This document shows, piece after piece, positions 56,678-64,000 of a stretch of DNA of 64,000 nt. The stretch is from the NCBI RefSeq assembly GCF_005233835.1, contig NZ_SZQA01000003.1, positions 1 through 64,000 of the forward strand, written 5' to 3'. Source of the DNA: Herbidospora galbida (GTDB lineage: Bacteria; Actinomycetota; Actinomycetes; Streptosporangiales; Streptosporangiaceae). Every line of letters starts with the position of its first letter. Positions within the stretch are counted from its first letter, which is position 1. Below the pieces are notes generated by a model. The model was given only the letters and a program-made list of their open reading frames with translations, searched no databases and was not told the origin of the DNA. The translations under genes were made by a program, and so were the position numbers.

Positions 56678-57712
56678 ATGCTTTACCCAAGGAAGCTCAA
56701 ACAGGGTGATCGAGTAGCCGTCGTCTCGCCCTCCGGAGGCCTTCCCGAGGTCTTCCCGATCCCGTTCGATCATGGTCTGCGGCGCCTCAGAGATGAGTTC
56801 GGCCTGGTCACGGTGGAGACGCCGACCACCCGGCGGATGGGGGCGACGCCGGAGGAAAGGGCCGCCGACATCACCGCCGCGTTCGCCGATCCGTCGGTGC
56901 AGGCGATTGTCGCGGCCATCGGGGGCGACGACCAGATCACCGTCATCCCCCATCTCGACGACGAAGTGATCAGGCGAAATCCCAAGCCGTTCTTCGGCTA
57001 CAGCGACAACACCAACCTGCTCGCCCACCTCTGGCGGCTGGGCATCGTGAGCTATCACGGGGGTTCGGTGATGGTGCAATTCGGCCGGGGCGGCGCGATG
57101 CATCCGATCACCAAGGCGTCTTTACGTGCCGCGTTCTTTACCTCGGGTCCGTTCGAGCTGACCGAGTCGCCCGAATACGGCGACGTCGAACAGGACTGGG
57201 AAGATCCGGAATTCGTCAATGGCGCGCCGCTCATGAGTGAATGCGGCGGCTGGATATGGCACAACGCCGATCGCGTGGTCGAGGGCGCCACGTGGGGCGG
57301 CAATCTGGAGATCCTGCACTGGATGCTGGCGGCCGACCGCGACATCGCCGCGCCGGAGGCGTACGCGGGGATGGTGCTGATCGTCGAGACCAGTGAGGAG
57401 ATGCCGTCGGCGACCGAGGTGTTCCGCATGCTGCGCAACCTCGGCGAGCGCGGGATCCTCGGGCGGTTCGCGGCCGTGGTGTGCGGGCGGGCGAAGGCGT
57501 GGTCGTTCGAGAACGGGAACGGGCCCGAGGAGAAGGCGCGCTACGCACGGGAGCAGCGGGAGGCGATCCTCCGGGCGCTGGCCGTCTACGCGCCGGAGGC
57601 GCTGGTGGTCTTCGACGTCGACTTCGGGCACACCGACCCGCAGGTGGTCATCCCCTATGGAGGGCTGATGCGGGTCGACGGGCCCGCGCGGAAGATCACC
57701 GTCGTCTACTGA
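56678..57712 (+). CDS. S66 family LD-carboxypeptidase / MccF-like peptidase
   Basis: A 344-residue cytosolic serine peptidase. The N-terminus DRVAVVSPSGGLPE, the nucleophile elbow KPFFGYSDNTNL (Ser), the Glu in WGGNLEILHWML and the His in VDFGHTDPQVVIPYGG give the Ser-Glu-His triad. GDDQIT replaces the GGY/GG motif context of classical LdcA. MccF-like members cleave aminoacyl-adenylate antibiotics; LdcA trims L,D bonds in muropeptides. Sequence alone does not decide between them. A TAGCGT -10 suggests a leaderless start. Confidence 0.87.
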   Translation: MLYPRKLKQGDRVAVVSPSGGLPEVFPIPFDHGLRRLRDEFGLVTVETPTTRRMGATPEERAADITAAFADPSVQAIVAAIGGDDQITVIPHLDDEVIRRNPKPFFGYSDNTNLLAHLWRLGIVSYHGGSVMVQFGRGGAMHPITKASLRAAFFTSGPFELTESPEYGDVEQDWEDPEFVNGAPLMSECGGWIWHNADRVVEGATWGGNLEILHWMLAADRDIAAPEAYAGMVLIVETSEEMPSATEVFRMLRNLGERGILGRFAAVVCGRAKAWSFENGNGPEEKARYAREQREAILRALAVYAPEALVVFDVDFGHTDPQVVIPYGGLMRVDGPARKITVVY

Positions 57713-57718
57713 ACGGGC

Positions 57719-58477
57719 TCAGCGGCCGCTCTGGCTGAAGTGCTGGTAGTCCTTGGTGCCGGTCCAGTCGCCGCCCCAGCCCCATCCGATGCTCGCGAAG
57801 GCCTTGACCACCCGGTCGTCGGCGTTGATCACGCCGGGCTTCTTCAGCGGGCGGTCGACGAAGTCGTCGGCGTTGCTGTGGGCGTGCGCGCCGTCGGCCT
57901 CCACGTAGGGGTTCTCCCTCGGGTTGAGGTCGACGGCCAGGCCGTAGGCGTGCTGCGACCAGTTCGTCGAGCCCGTCGCGGCGCGGCAGTTGAAGGCGGA
58001 GGTGTTGTCGGCGTCGATCGAGGCGTAGTCGTCGCCCTTGTACTTGTCGACCGGCTCCATGCGCTTGATGGGGTATCTGAAGTCGTACAGCTTCTCGAAG
58101 ACCGAGGTGATCTTCTCGGCCACCGACGCGTTCACGACCAGTTGCCCCGTGTGGGCCTTGTCGTCGAATCCCCAGTACGTCATGGTGATCATCCGCAGGT
58201 CGTTCAGGCCGACCGGGCAGCCCGGACGCCATGAATACTTCACCTGGTCCCGGGTCACCTTCGTGATCTTCGACGTGAACTCGGGCGGGGCCGTCGGTGT
58301 GGGCGACGGGCTCGCCGCGATGGACGCCGCGGTGGACGCCGCGGTGGACGCCACAGACGTCGTTTCCGTCACGATCGGGGCGGGCGAGACGGCGCCGGTG
58401 GTGGTCGTGGCGCCGCACGCCACCGCCCCCAGGCTTGCCGTCAGCCCCACTGCCAGCGCTGACCTGCGGATTGACAT
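57719..58477 (-). CDS. M15 family D-Ala-D-Ala carboxypeptidase-like protein
   Basis: A 252-residue exported protein. The N-terminal signal has a lipobox-like SLGAVAC. A Thr/Ala/Ser-rich stalk with TAASTAASIAAS repeats follows, then a peptidase_M15_4 domain with STNWSQHAYGLAVDLNPREN (His and Asp zinc ligands) and GWGWGGDWTGTKDYQHF (final His ligand). It should cut peptidoglycan peptides at the cell surface. The stop lies six bases from the stop of the S66 gene. Confidence 0.87.
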   Translation of the reverse strand: MSIRRSALAVGLTASLGAVACGATTTTGAVSPAPIVTETTSVASTAASTAASIAASPSPTPTAPPEFTSKITKVTRDQVKYSWRPGCPVGLNDLRMITMTYWGFDDKAHTGQLVVNASVAEKITSVFEKLYDFRYPIKRMEPVDKYKGDDYASIDADNTSAFNCRAATGSTNWSQHAYGLAVDLNPRENPYVEADGAHAHSNADDFVDRPLKKPGVINADDRVVKAFASIGWGWGGDWTGTKDYQHFSQSGR

Positions 58478-58730
58478 GCTTCGAGCGTACCCACGCGAGT
58501 GTCGGACTTTCCGGTCTACGTCAGGGTTTTACGGTGAAACGCTCGCGCACATGTTCGGATCCGCGCTACAGTCGATCGCGTCGGATCGAACAGATGTTCC
58601 CTGCGAAAGCCCTGGTAGGTGGTGTGCGATGGCGGTCGGGCTGGTGGCGCGGCCTCACGGCGCGACACGCCGTAGGTCTTTCTACGGAAATCTACGACGG
58701 CCGCTATATCCGGTCATAAAGTCCGACACC
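58478..58730. promoter_or_regulatory. Control region of the AAA ATPase gene with TCTACG words
   Basis: A hairpin CCGTAG-GTCTTT-CTACGG occupies 58670-58687, and a further TCTACGA lies at 58691. TATATC (about 58715-58720) may be a -10 for the GTG at 58731. Related words recur just after the ATPase gene. Confidence 0.5.
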
Positions 58731-59912
58731 GTGGACCCTGTGCGCAACCCCTATGCCCCCGGTGCGGGGCAGCGCCCTCCCGAGCTGGCCGGGCGTGATC
58801 GTGAGCTGCAGCAGTTCGAGGTCGTGCTGGAGCGGGTGGCCCGTGGGCGGCCCGAGCGGAGCATGGTGATCACCGGGCTGCGGGGTGTCGGCAAGACGGT
58901 GCTGCTCAACACGTTCAAGTCGATGGCCATCCAGCGGCTGTGGGGGACGGGAAAGATCGAGGCCCGGCCCGAGCAGTCGATCCGGCGGCCCGTCGCGGCG
59001 GCGCTGCACATGGCGGTCCGCGAGCTCGCGCCCCGTCATCGGGCGCCCGAGCGGATCGACGAGTTCCTGGGCGTGCTGAAGGCGTTCGCGATGCGCGATC
59101 CGTCGGCCGCCAAGGGGACCACCCACTGGTCGCCCGGCATCGACGTCCCCGCCGCGCGGGGGCGGGCCGACTCAGGCGATCTGGAGATCGACCTCACCGA
59201 GCTGCTCAGCGACGCCGCCGGGGTCGCCACCGACCTCGGGGTCGGGATCGCGCTGTTCATCGACGAGATGCAGGATGTGCCGGCCGCCGACATCTCGGCG
59301 CTCTGCGCCGCCTGTCACGAGCTGTCGCAGATAGGCGGCCCGCTGATCGTGGTGGGCGCGGGGCTGCCGCACCTGCCGTCGGTGCTGTCGGCGTCCAAGA
59401 GCTATTCAGAACGGCTTTTCCGGTACGCCAGAATCGACCGCCTCGACCGCGAAGCCGCCGATCTGGCGCTGATCGTCCCGGCCGAGGAAGAAGGCGTGGC
59501 GTTCACCAGCGACGCCCTCGACGCCCTCTACGAGGCCGCTGACGGCTACCCCTACTTCGTCCAGGCCTATGGCAAGGTCGCCTGGGACCTGGCGCCGCGC
59601 AGCCCGATCACGGCCGAAGACATCAAGGTGTCGGCGCCCGAGGCCGAGGAGGAGCTCGCCGTCGGGTTCTTCGGCAGCCGCTACGAACGGGCGACCCCGG
59701 CCGAACGCGACTACATGCACGCCATGGCGCAGCTCGGCGACGACCCGGTGGCGACCGCCGAGGTCGCCGACGCGCTCGGGCGCAAGCCGTCCAGCTTGTC
59801 GCCGGCCCGCGACAGCCTCATCAAGAAAGGCCTGATCTACAGCGCCGAACGCGGCCTGATCGCGTTCACCGTTCCCCATTTCGGCCGGTTCCTGCGTGCG
59901 CAGCCGGTCTGA
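58731..59912 (+). CDS. AAA/STAND-type ATPase with C-terminal winged helix
   Basis: A 393-residue protein beginning VDPVRNPYAPGAGQRPPELA and GRDREL. Walker A is ITGLRGVGKTVLL, Walker B ALFIDEMQDV, and sensor-1-like IVVGAGLPHL. A lid domain (GYPYFVQAYGKVAWDLA) and a C-terminal winged helix (EVADALGRKPSSLSPARDSL, IKKGLIYSAERG) complete an Orc/archaeal-ATPase-like layout. Its role is unknown; it could be a DNA-binding regulator. The GTG at 58731 was chosen by homology-like context; 58740 is possible. Repeated TCTACG words flank the gene. Confidence 0.82.
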   Translation: MDPVRNPYAPGAGQRPPELAGRDRELQQFEVVLERVARGRPERSMVITGLRGVGKTVLLNTFKSMAIQRLWGTGKIEARPEQSIRRPVAAALHMAVRELAPRHRAPERIDEFLGVLKAFAMRDPSAAKGTTHWSPGIDVPAARGRADSGDLEIDLTELLSDAAGVATDLGVGIALFIDEMQDVPAADISALCAACHELSQIGGPLIVVGAGLPHLPSVLSASKSYSERLFRYARIDRLDREAADLALIVPAEEEGVAFTSDALDALYEAADGYPYFVQAYGKVAWDLAPRSPITAEDIKVSAPEAEEELAVGFFGSRYERATPAERDYMHAMAQLGDDPVATAEVADALGRKPSSLSPARDSLIKKGLIYSAERGLIAFTVPHFGRFLRAQPV

Positions 59913-59921
59913 ACCCTTGTC

Positions 59922-59965
59922 CTCTCTACGGCTTTCTAGAGGGGAAGCTAGAGAGTCGTAGAGAG
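59922..59965. terminator. 18-bp hairpin after the ATPase gene
   Basis: Arms 59922-59939 (CTCTCTACGGCTTTCTAG) and 59948-59965 pair with two G-T wobbles around an 8-base loop. A direct repeat of TCTA[C/G]GGCTTTCTAGAG recurs at about 59979-59995. Confidence 0.7.
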
Positions 59966-59990
59966 CTACATCAACCATGTCTAGGGCTTT

Positions 59991-60794
59991 CTAGAGAGAA
60001 GCCGAGACAGGGATAGATTGCTGGATGGGCGTGTGCCCGCCGACCACCGCGACGCGGACCGGCGGGCGCCGCCCGCTCAGGTAGACCGCGAAGACCACCT
60101 CAGCGCCGTTGAGCGCCTCGAAGACGAAGAAGCGCCAGCAGAGCTCCCGCCACGAGTCGCTCGGCAACTCGCTGCCGAGCAGGTGGACGTGGTTGCGCCA
60201 CACCGCGCTCGACCGCAGCCGGGCCGCCGCCCGCTCGGGGGCGAAGGGGCGCAGTTCGCAGGGCGCGCGATACTTCAGCCGGGCGTAGGTCTCCTCGATC
60301 TCCGGCGACAGCGCCAGCAGGACCACCGTGAAACCGGCCAGCCAGGCCAGGACCTGCCAGTCCGGCGCCGGCAGGCCGGGGGAGCCGTCGAGGGCGACGA
60401 TGACGGCCATGCCGGTCAGGACGAGCGTGCGGCTGATCGCACGCAGGCCCACCGGGGTCGCGCTCACGTCGCCGAAGCAGCCGCAACCGGCGTCGGGGCG
60501 GCGGCGGCGCAGGTCGTACAGGACATAGGTGGCGACCGTGAAGAACGCCACGGTCATCCAGCGGGGGGCCGGGTGGTCGACCAGCAGCAGGCCCGCGACC
60601 AGGCCGAACTCGCCGATCGCGCAGCAGATGAGGGCGTTCTTGCGCCAGCTCTCGGGAGCCAGCACGGCCGGGCCGAGCCGGCCGAAGGCGCCGGGCTCCG
60701 AGTCGCGCCCGGCCGTGACCAGCTTGGCGACCCCGCCGATCACCAGCATGAACACCAGAATGGGTTGCGCCGCCGCGGCGACCATCCCGCTCAC
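59991..60794 (-). CDS. MauE/DoxX-type redox-associated membrane protein
   Basis: A 267-residue protein whose N-terminal half has four spans typical of MauE (PILVFMLVIGGVAKLVTAG, AIGEFGLVAGLLLV, WMTVAFFTVATYVLYDL) with the signature DAGCGCFGDVSATPVG. The C-terminal part is soluble and basic, longer than in plain MauE proteins. The family helps disulfide or quinone-linked enzymes mature. The start GTG at 60794 overlaps the upstream stop (GTGA); ATG at 60785 is an alternative. Confidence 0.82.
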   Translation of the reverse strand: MSGMVAAAAQPILVFMLVIGGVAKLVTAGRDSEPGAFGRLGPAVLAPESWRKNALICCAIGEFGLVAGLLLVDHPAPRWMTVAFFTVATYVLYDLRRRRPDAGCGCFGDVSATPVGLRAISRTLVLTGMAVIVALDGSPGLPAPDWQVLAWLAGFTVVLLALSPEIEETYARLKYRAPCELRPFAPERAAARLRSSAVWRNHVHLLGSELPSDSWRELCWRFFVFEALNGAEVVFAVYLSGRRPPVRVAVVGGHTPIQQSIPVSASL

Positions 60795-61741
60795 CCCAAT
60801 CCCACACGCACGTTGAAGCAGCCGTTGGTCAGATCGCCGCCGAGTTCCACGTAAGACATGGCCGACAGCTCCACCACCCGCCCCCGGGGGGATGTGCCAC
60901 ATTCCACGCATCGGTCGCAGAACCGCCCCGCCATGCAGCCACAGGCCACCACGGGAAGCACGGTCGCGCGATCGGCGCAGACATTCCGTACATGAACGCT
61001 CGAACCGAGCGCGAGATAAGGGAGAGCGGCGCACGAGACGCCCGCATCGGCGCAGCCGGTGTCCGACTGCTCCAGCATCGGGTAGGCCACACCCGCTTCG
61101 ATGTGGTCTGACCAGACGGCCGTCCCGGAGATCTTCGACTGTACGCCGCCATAAGCCGCCGGAGGATCGGGAACGTGGGCCGCCCGGTAGGCGGGCTGCG
61201 AGGTGGCGGGGATCTGCGCCAGCGCGGTGGTGCCCTCGACGGTGCCGATCGCGTCGAACAGGAAACCGGGTTCGAGGCGCGGGTAGCGCACCCGGACGCG
61301 GCCCGACGACCGATAGGGGATCACGACCGAACGGCGCCCCCGGTGGGGCCCGCAGTCGAGCACGACCGCAATGTCGTCACGACCCGAGACGGACAGGATG
61401 ATCCCCGTCATCCGGGTCACATCAGCCCAGATGCGGTCGACGACCTTGCCCTGCCGAAGCGCCCGGATGATCACCCGGGCGCCCACGGGCAGGTCCGCCG
61501 GGGCCACGAAGCCCCCCCGCCAGGCCTTGGCCCAGTGGGCGATGACCAGGCGTTCCTCGTGGCCCTCGTCGTCTTCGATGATGATCAGGTGAGGACTGAC
61601 GTCGAGGATGGTGCCGCTGACGGCGTCGAGCAGCACCCCGCTCTCGGCGTTCGCGCGCGGCGGTTCAAGCTCGCGGCCGAGCACGGCCGCCGCCAAGGCT
61701 CTCCGGCGTTTCGCTGGTATCCCCACGCTCTGTAGCCTCAC
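60791..61741 (-). CDS. Hypothetical protein with Cys-rich DPBB-like C-terminus
   Basis: A 316-residue protein. The N-terminal half is beta-rich (SGTILDVSPHLIIIEDDEGH, PVGARVIIRALRQGKVVD, GIILSVSGRDDIAVVLDCG). The C-terminal region from about 195 has GVQSKISGTAVWSDH, LALGSSVHVRNV, a Cys cluster VVACGCMAGRFCDRCVEC and GRVVELSAMSYVELGGDLTN. It recalls an RlpA/double-psi beta-barrel with extra disulfides or a metal site. There is no signal peptide. It is coupled to the MauE-like gene, whose kind supports disulfide formation. Confidence 0.65.
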   Translation of the reverse strand: MRLQSVGIPAKRRRALAAAVLGRELEPPRANAESGVLLDAVSGTILDVSPHLIIIEDDEGHEERLVIAHWAKAWRGGFVAPADLPVGARVIIRALRQGKVVDRIWADVTRMTGIILSVSGRDDIAVVLDCGPHRGRRSVVIPYRSSGRVRVRYPRLEPGFLFDAIGTVEGTTALAQIPATSQPAYRAAHVPDPPAAYGGVQSKISGTAVWSDHIEAGVAYPMLEQSDTGCADAGVSCAALPYLALGSSVHVRNVCADRATVLPVVACGCMAGRFCDRCVECGTSPRGRVVELSAMSYVELGGDLTNGCFNVRVGLG

Positions 61742-61868
61742 ATGTCGTCTGCCCTAATAGAGGCATAATTCAGGCGTTGACTCCCGAGCGGGATCAGAAT
61801 CCTCGTACTGGATGGAATCCCATGTCCCCCGTGTCAGGGCATATCACCACCTCGACGGCTTGTCCCTT

Positions 61869-62351
61869 TTAGGTGGCGGGTTCGATTTCCTCCGCGCCGG
61901 CGGTGGCGCAGGGCCGGACGACGTCCCGGATGAGTCGAAGGGTCTCCAGGAAACGGTGGAGCTCGGCCGGCTGCAGCAGGCCGGTGAACCAGTGCTCGAT
62001 ATCTTCGAGATGACGGGGCAGCACCTCGAGCAGCCGGGCCCGCCCGGCTTCGGTGATCTGGGGGTAGAAGGCACGCCGATCGGTCGCGCAGGCCTCGCGG
62101 GAGACCAGCCCTTCGCGCTCCAGCCGATCGATGACGCGGGTGATGCCGCTCGTGGACAGGTTGGTCTGAGCGGCGAGGTCACTCATGCGGAGCCCCTGGC
62201 CGGGGGATCGGGCCAGGCGGATCAGCGTCTCGAAGTCGACCTCGGAGAGGCCGGCCTCCGCGAAGGCCCGCCGATTTTTGTCGGCGATGCCCGTGTAGAC
62301 CTCGGCGAACAGCCCCATCGCGGTCAGCCGAGGGTCGTCGAATGGATCCAT
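61869..62351 (-). CDS. MarR family regulator
   Basis: A 160-residue winged-helix regulator: SEVDFETLIRLARSPGQGLR, SDLAAQTNLSTSGITRVIDR, LEREGLVSREACATDRRAF. The ATG at 62351 (MDPFDDPRLTAMGLF) fits the family N-terminus; a longer frame upstream runs into the YceI gene. It is divergent from yceI and the intervening palindromes are its likely sites. Confidence 0.87.
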   Translation of the reverse strand: MDPFDDPRLTAMGLFAEVYTGIADKNRRAFAEAGLSEVDFETLIRLARSPGQGLRMSDLAAQTNLSTSGITRVIDRLEREGLVSREACATDRRAFYPQITEAGRARLLEVLPRHLEDIEHWFTGLLQPAELHRFLETLRLIRDVVRPCATAGAEEIEPAT

Positions 62352-62392
62352 GCGGGGAAGTCTACGCCACGATGGTTGACGGCAGGAATATC

Positions 62393-62419
62393 TGTCCGGT
62401 AGACATTTGTTGGAGCAAA
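62393..62419. promoter_or_regulatory. Adjacent palindromes between MarR and YceI genes
   Basis: TGTC-CGGTA-GACA (62393-62405) is followed directly by TTTG-TTGGAG-CAAA (62406-62419). They lie 42 bases before the yceI start and probably bind the MarR protein. Confidence 0.55.
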
Positions 62420-62460
62420 CATCCGCAGGACAACTACCGCCTCTTCTGGAGTTATCGATC

Positions 62461-63024
62461 ATGAGCGTACGCGAGTGGAACGGCCAGACCATTCCCGCGG
62501 CCGGCACCTTCACCCTTGACGTCGCGCACACCCGCGTCGGTTTCGTGGCCAAGCACATGATGGTCAGCAAGGTCCGGGGCAACTTCGAGAAGTTCGACGG
62601 CACCATCACCGTCGCCGAAGAGCCGCTCCAGTCCAGCGTCGACGTCACCCTCGAGGCCGCGTCGATCACCACCCACGTCGGCGACCGCGACAACCACCTC
62701 CGCAGCGACGACTTCCTCGCCGCCGACAAGTACCCCCAGATCACCTTCAAGAGCCTCCGCGTCGAGAACGTCGACGGCAACGAGTTCACCCTCGTGGGCG
62801 AGCTGACCATCCGCGACGTGACCAAGGAGGTCCCGCTGAAGGTCGAGTTCGGCGGCGCCGCCACCAACCCGTGGGGCCAGGAGATCTTCGGCTACTCGGC
62901 CGAGACCGAGATCGACCGCGAGGCGTTCGGGCTGACCTGGAACCAGGCGCTCGAGACCGGCGGCGTGCTGGTCAGCAAGAAGATCAAGATCGAGATCGAG
63001 GGCGAGGCCGTGCGTCAGGCCTGA
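62461..63024 (+). CDS. YceI family protein
   Basis: A 187-residue lipocalin-like barrel: AAGTFTLDVAHTRVGFVAKH, KVRGNFEKFDGTITVAE, DNHLRSDDFLAADKYPQITF, GELTIRDVTKEVPLKVEFGG and YSAETEIDREAFGLTWNQAL. The family binds polyisoprenoids or other long amphiphiles. No signal peptide is present, as in many actinobacterial members. CTGGAG precedes the ATG. It is probably repressed by the divergent MarR protein. Confidence 0.93.
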   Translation: MSVREWNGQTIPAAGTFTLDVAHTRVGFVAKHMMVSKVRGNFEKFDGTITVAEEPLQSSVDVTLEAASITTHVGDRDNHLRSDDFLAADKYPQITFKSLRVENVDGNEFTLVGELTIRDVTKEVPLKVEFGGAATNPWGQEIFGYSAETEIDREAFGLTWNQALETGGVLVSKKIKIEIEGEAVRQA

Positions 63025-63043
63025 CGCCTTTCCCTCCTTCGCG

Positions 63044-63076
63044 CAGACCTTGTCCACAGGCTGTGGATAAGGTCTG
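63044..63076. promoter_or_regulatory. Head-to-head DnaA boxes in a 33-bp palindrome
   Basis: TTGTCCACA (63050-63058) and TGTGGATAA (63062-63070, reverse TTATCCACA) are two consensus DnaA boxes. Their flanks extend the symmetry to arms 63044-63059 and 63061-63076 with one mismatch. It may be a DnaA-binding site, the yceI terminator, or both. Confidence 0.6.
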
Positions 63077-63150
63077 TGCGACGCGACGGGTATCCACTTT
63101 GCCGCGTCGGCGGATCGCCGGTACTCTGTCGGGAGCCGATATGGCTACCA

Positions 63151-63240
63151 GGAGGTTTCGCCTAGTCCGGTCTATGGCGCCGCACTGCTAATGCGGTTTG
63201 GGTCTCAAGCCCATCCGGGGTTCAAATCCCCGAACCTCCG
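63151..63240 (+). tRNA. tRNA-Ser (anticodon GCU)
   Basis: The acceptor stem GGAGGTT pairs with AACCTCC, with discriminator G at 63240. The anticodon arm CCGCA-CTGCTAA-TGCGG carries GCT. A long class-II variable arm and T arm CCGGG-GTTCAAAT-CCCCG-type are present. CCA is not encoded. Length 90. Confidence 0.95.
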
Positions 63241-63248
63241 CAGTTCAG

Positions 63249-63283
63249 AGGCCCTCTTTCCTTAACGGGACGAGGGCCTTTTT
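63249..63283 (+). terminator. tRNA terminator with U tract
   Basis: AGGCCCTC (63249-63256) pairs with GAGGGCCT (63272-63279) across a 15-base loop and runs into TTTTT (63279-63283). It is the only classic U-tract terminator recognised in the window. Confidence 0.85.
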
Positions 63284-63648
63284 GCTGCCCGAAACGGCTC
63301 AGGGTTGCAGTTGGCTGCTCCAGAGGGCGGAACTCAAGCGGTCGCCGGCGTCCTACATCTGGAGGCTTGCCACGTGGGTGTAGCGCTCGGTTGTGGTGAC
63401 CATGCGGGTATCCTTCGACGATCTCCAGAGCACGTCGCACGTTACGGATCTCGCCCGAGCGTTCATCGGGGAGATGGCGCCGAGCAACGAATCACGCGAA
63501 GTTCGCTGGTGCCCGCAACCAGATCGGTGTGTTCTCGCAGATCGAAGTGGAGCTCACGGGGGGTGCTGTCGGGACTCTCTCAGGTCTGTCGGTCCTGAGG
63601 TCTACTGTCGCTCCTCCTACGGGTGTGCACGAGTCGGGAGGACGACCG
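63284..63648. other. Region between tRNA-Ser and the right-edge gene
   Basis: No gene is firmly supported. A frame from ATG 63402 (MRVSFDDLQSTSHVTDLARA) ends in a different frame from the downstream gene and lacks a clear ribosome-binding site; it could be a small gene or remnant. tRNA 3' ends are common integration points, so this may be the start of another accessory segment. Confidence 0.35.
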
Positions 63649-64000
63649 GTGGCAGAGGTGCTGCGAAGGATCAACTTTGAGGACGCCGTCGAGTACGGAC
63701 AGTTCTATGTGGGGGACTTCGGGCGGCATCTGGATGATTCCGCGGTCTCCCACCCGCACCTGAGGGTGTCGAATCACCTGGGCATCGAATGCGACATCAC
63801 TCACGGTCAGGCTGATGTACGCGTGGAGGTCTGGGACGCTGAGCCACCGTCGGCTGACGCTCCTTGGGTGCTGACCTGGGAGATCGCCTATCTGACCGGT
63901 TCGGGAATCGTCAGCGTGGGAGGTGAGTCATGGCCTGACCTGCTGTTGCTGGGCCCGTCGTACTTCCTGTACGGCCTACGAGCCTACCGGGTCCCGTCAG
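63649..64000 (+). CDS. Unknown protein, runs off the right edge
   Basis: The GTG start has GGGAGG seven bases upstream. The 117 visible residues read VAEVLRRINFEDAVEYGQFY, HPHLRVSNHLGIECDITHG, DVRVEVWDAEPPS and VLTWEIAYLTGSGIVSVGG, with no stop before the window ends. It appears to be a mixed alpha/beta cytosolic protein. No family is recognised. Confidence 0.6.
   Translation, partial: MAEVLRRINFEDAVEYGQFYVGDFGRHLDDSAVSHPHLRVSNHLGIECDITHGQADVRVEVWDAEPPSADAPWVLTWEIAYLTGSGIVSVGGESWPDLLLLGPSYFLYGLRAYRVPS

Noticed and set aside
63044-63076. Replication origin
   Set aside because: Only two DnaA boxes, no AT-rich unwinding region, and no dnaA, dnaN or parAB genes nearby.

Overview
The window is high-GC actinobacterial DNA. 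Supporting signs are GTG/TTG starts, many leaderless genes with a TANNNT -10 box 6-7 bases before the start codon, hairpin terminators that mostly lack a U tract, actinobacterial DnaA-box variants, an ARG box of the form TGCAT-N4-ATGCA, precorrin-6A synthase, and NLR-type STAND ATPases. Gene content resembles Streptosporangiales (an inference; no 16S rRNA is present). No transposase, CRISPR array or rRNA was seen.

The left third (1-22900) is accessory and visibly decaying. It holds a CBS-domain remnant and a 3467-residue secreted Rhs/YD-repeat polymorphic toxin with a low-GC C-terminal tip and a small candidate immunity gene. A minus-strand operon follows: sugar-nucleotide epimerase, MoaD/ThiS-like sulfur carrier, SUMF1-like protein, second epimerase. 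It ends in a truncated PIG-L deacetylase joined to a scrap of a DUF1232 (YkvA-like) gene. Next come a GntR regulator translationally coupled to a PP2C phosphatase, opposite Cys/His-rich small proteins; an acyl-CoA dehydrogenase tail; a frameshifted HNH nuclease divergent from a MazG-like NTP pyrophosphohydrolase; a 3' fragment of tRNA-Ser(UGA) that looks like an old integration scar; an ArsR-reductase pair; and an internally deleted GH15 gene.

The middle (23000-40000) has a metabolic pair (enolase-superfamily enzyme and FAD/Fe-S dehydrogenase), an anti-anti-sigma factor, a hemerythrin, a CmtR-like repressor with a CDF metal exporter, a MarR unit, a PAS-GAF-SpoIIE phosphatase and a pyruvate/indolepyruvate decarboxylase-like enzyme. 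At 36094-39903 lies the most interesting locus. A small protein, a DUF6879 protein, an NB-ARC-TPR (NLR-like) ATPase, a GNAT acetyltransferase and a 105-residue protein are arranged as one operon. The ATPase begins, and the last protein ends, with matching RHIM-like amyloid-signalling motifs. This is the layout expected of a bacterial NLR and its cell-death effector.

The right part (40000-64000) is mostly core genome: uppP, MarR, cobF, NAD kinase, ARG-box-controlled leaderless argG, a class A beta-lactamase-fold lipoprotein, a copper block (CopC, CopD-CtaG fusion) with an embedded P450, a NUDIX-NYN fusion, a UPF0718/TIGR03943 permease pair, cell-wall enzymes (CHAP, LD-carboxypeptidase, M15 peptidase), an AAA ATPase flanked by repeated TCTACG words, a DPBB-like/MauE pair, MarR and YceI, a DnaA-box palindrome, an intact tRNA-Ser(GCU) and a gene that runs off the right edge.
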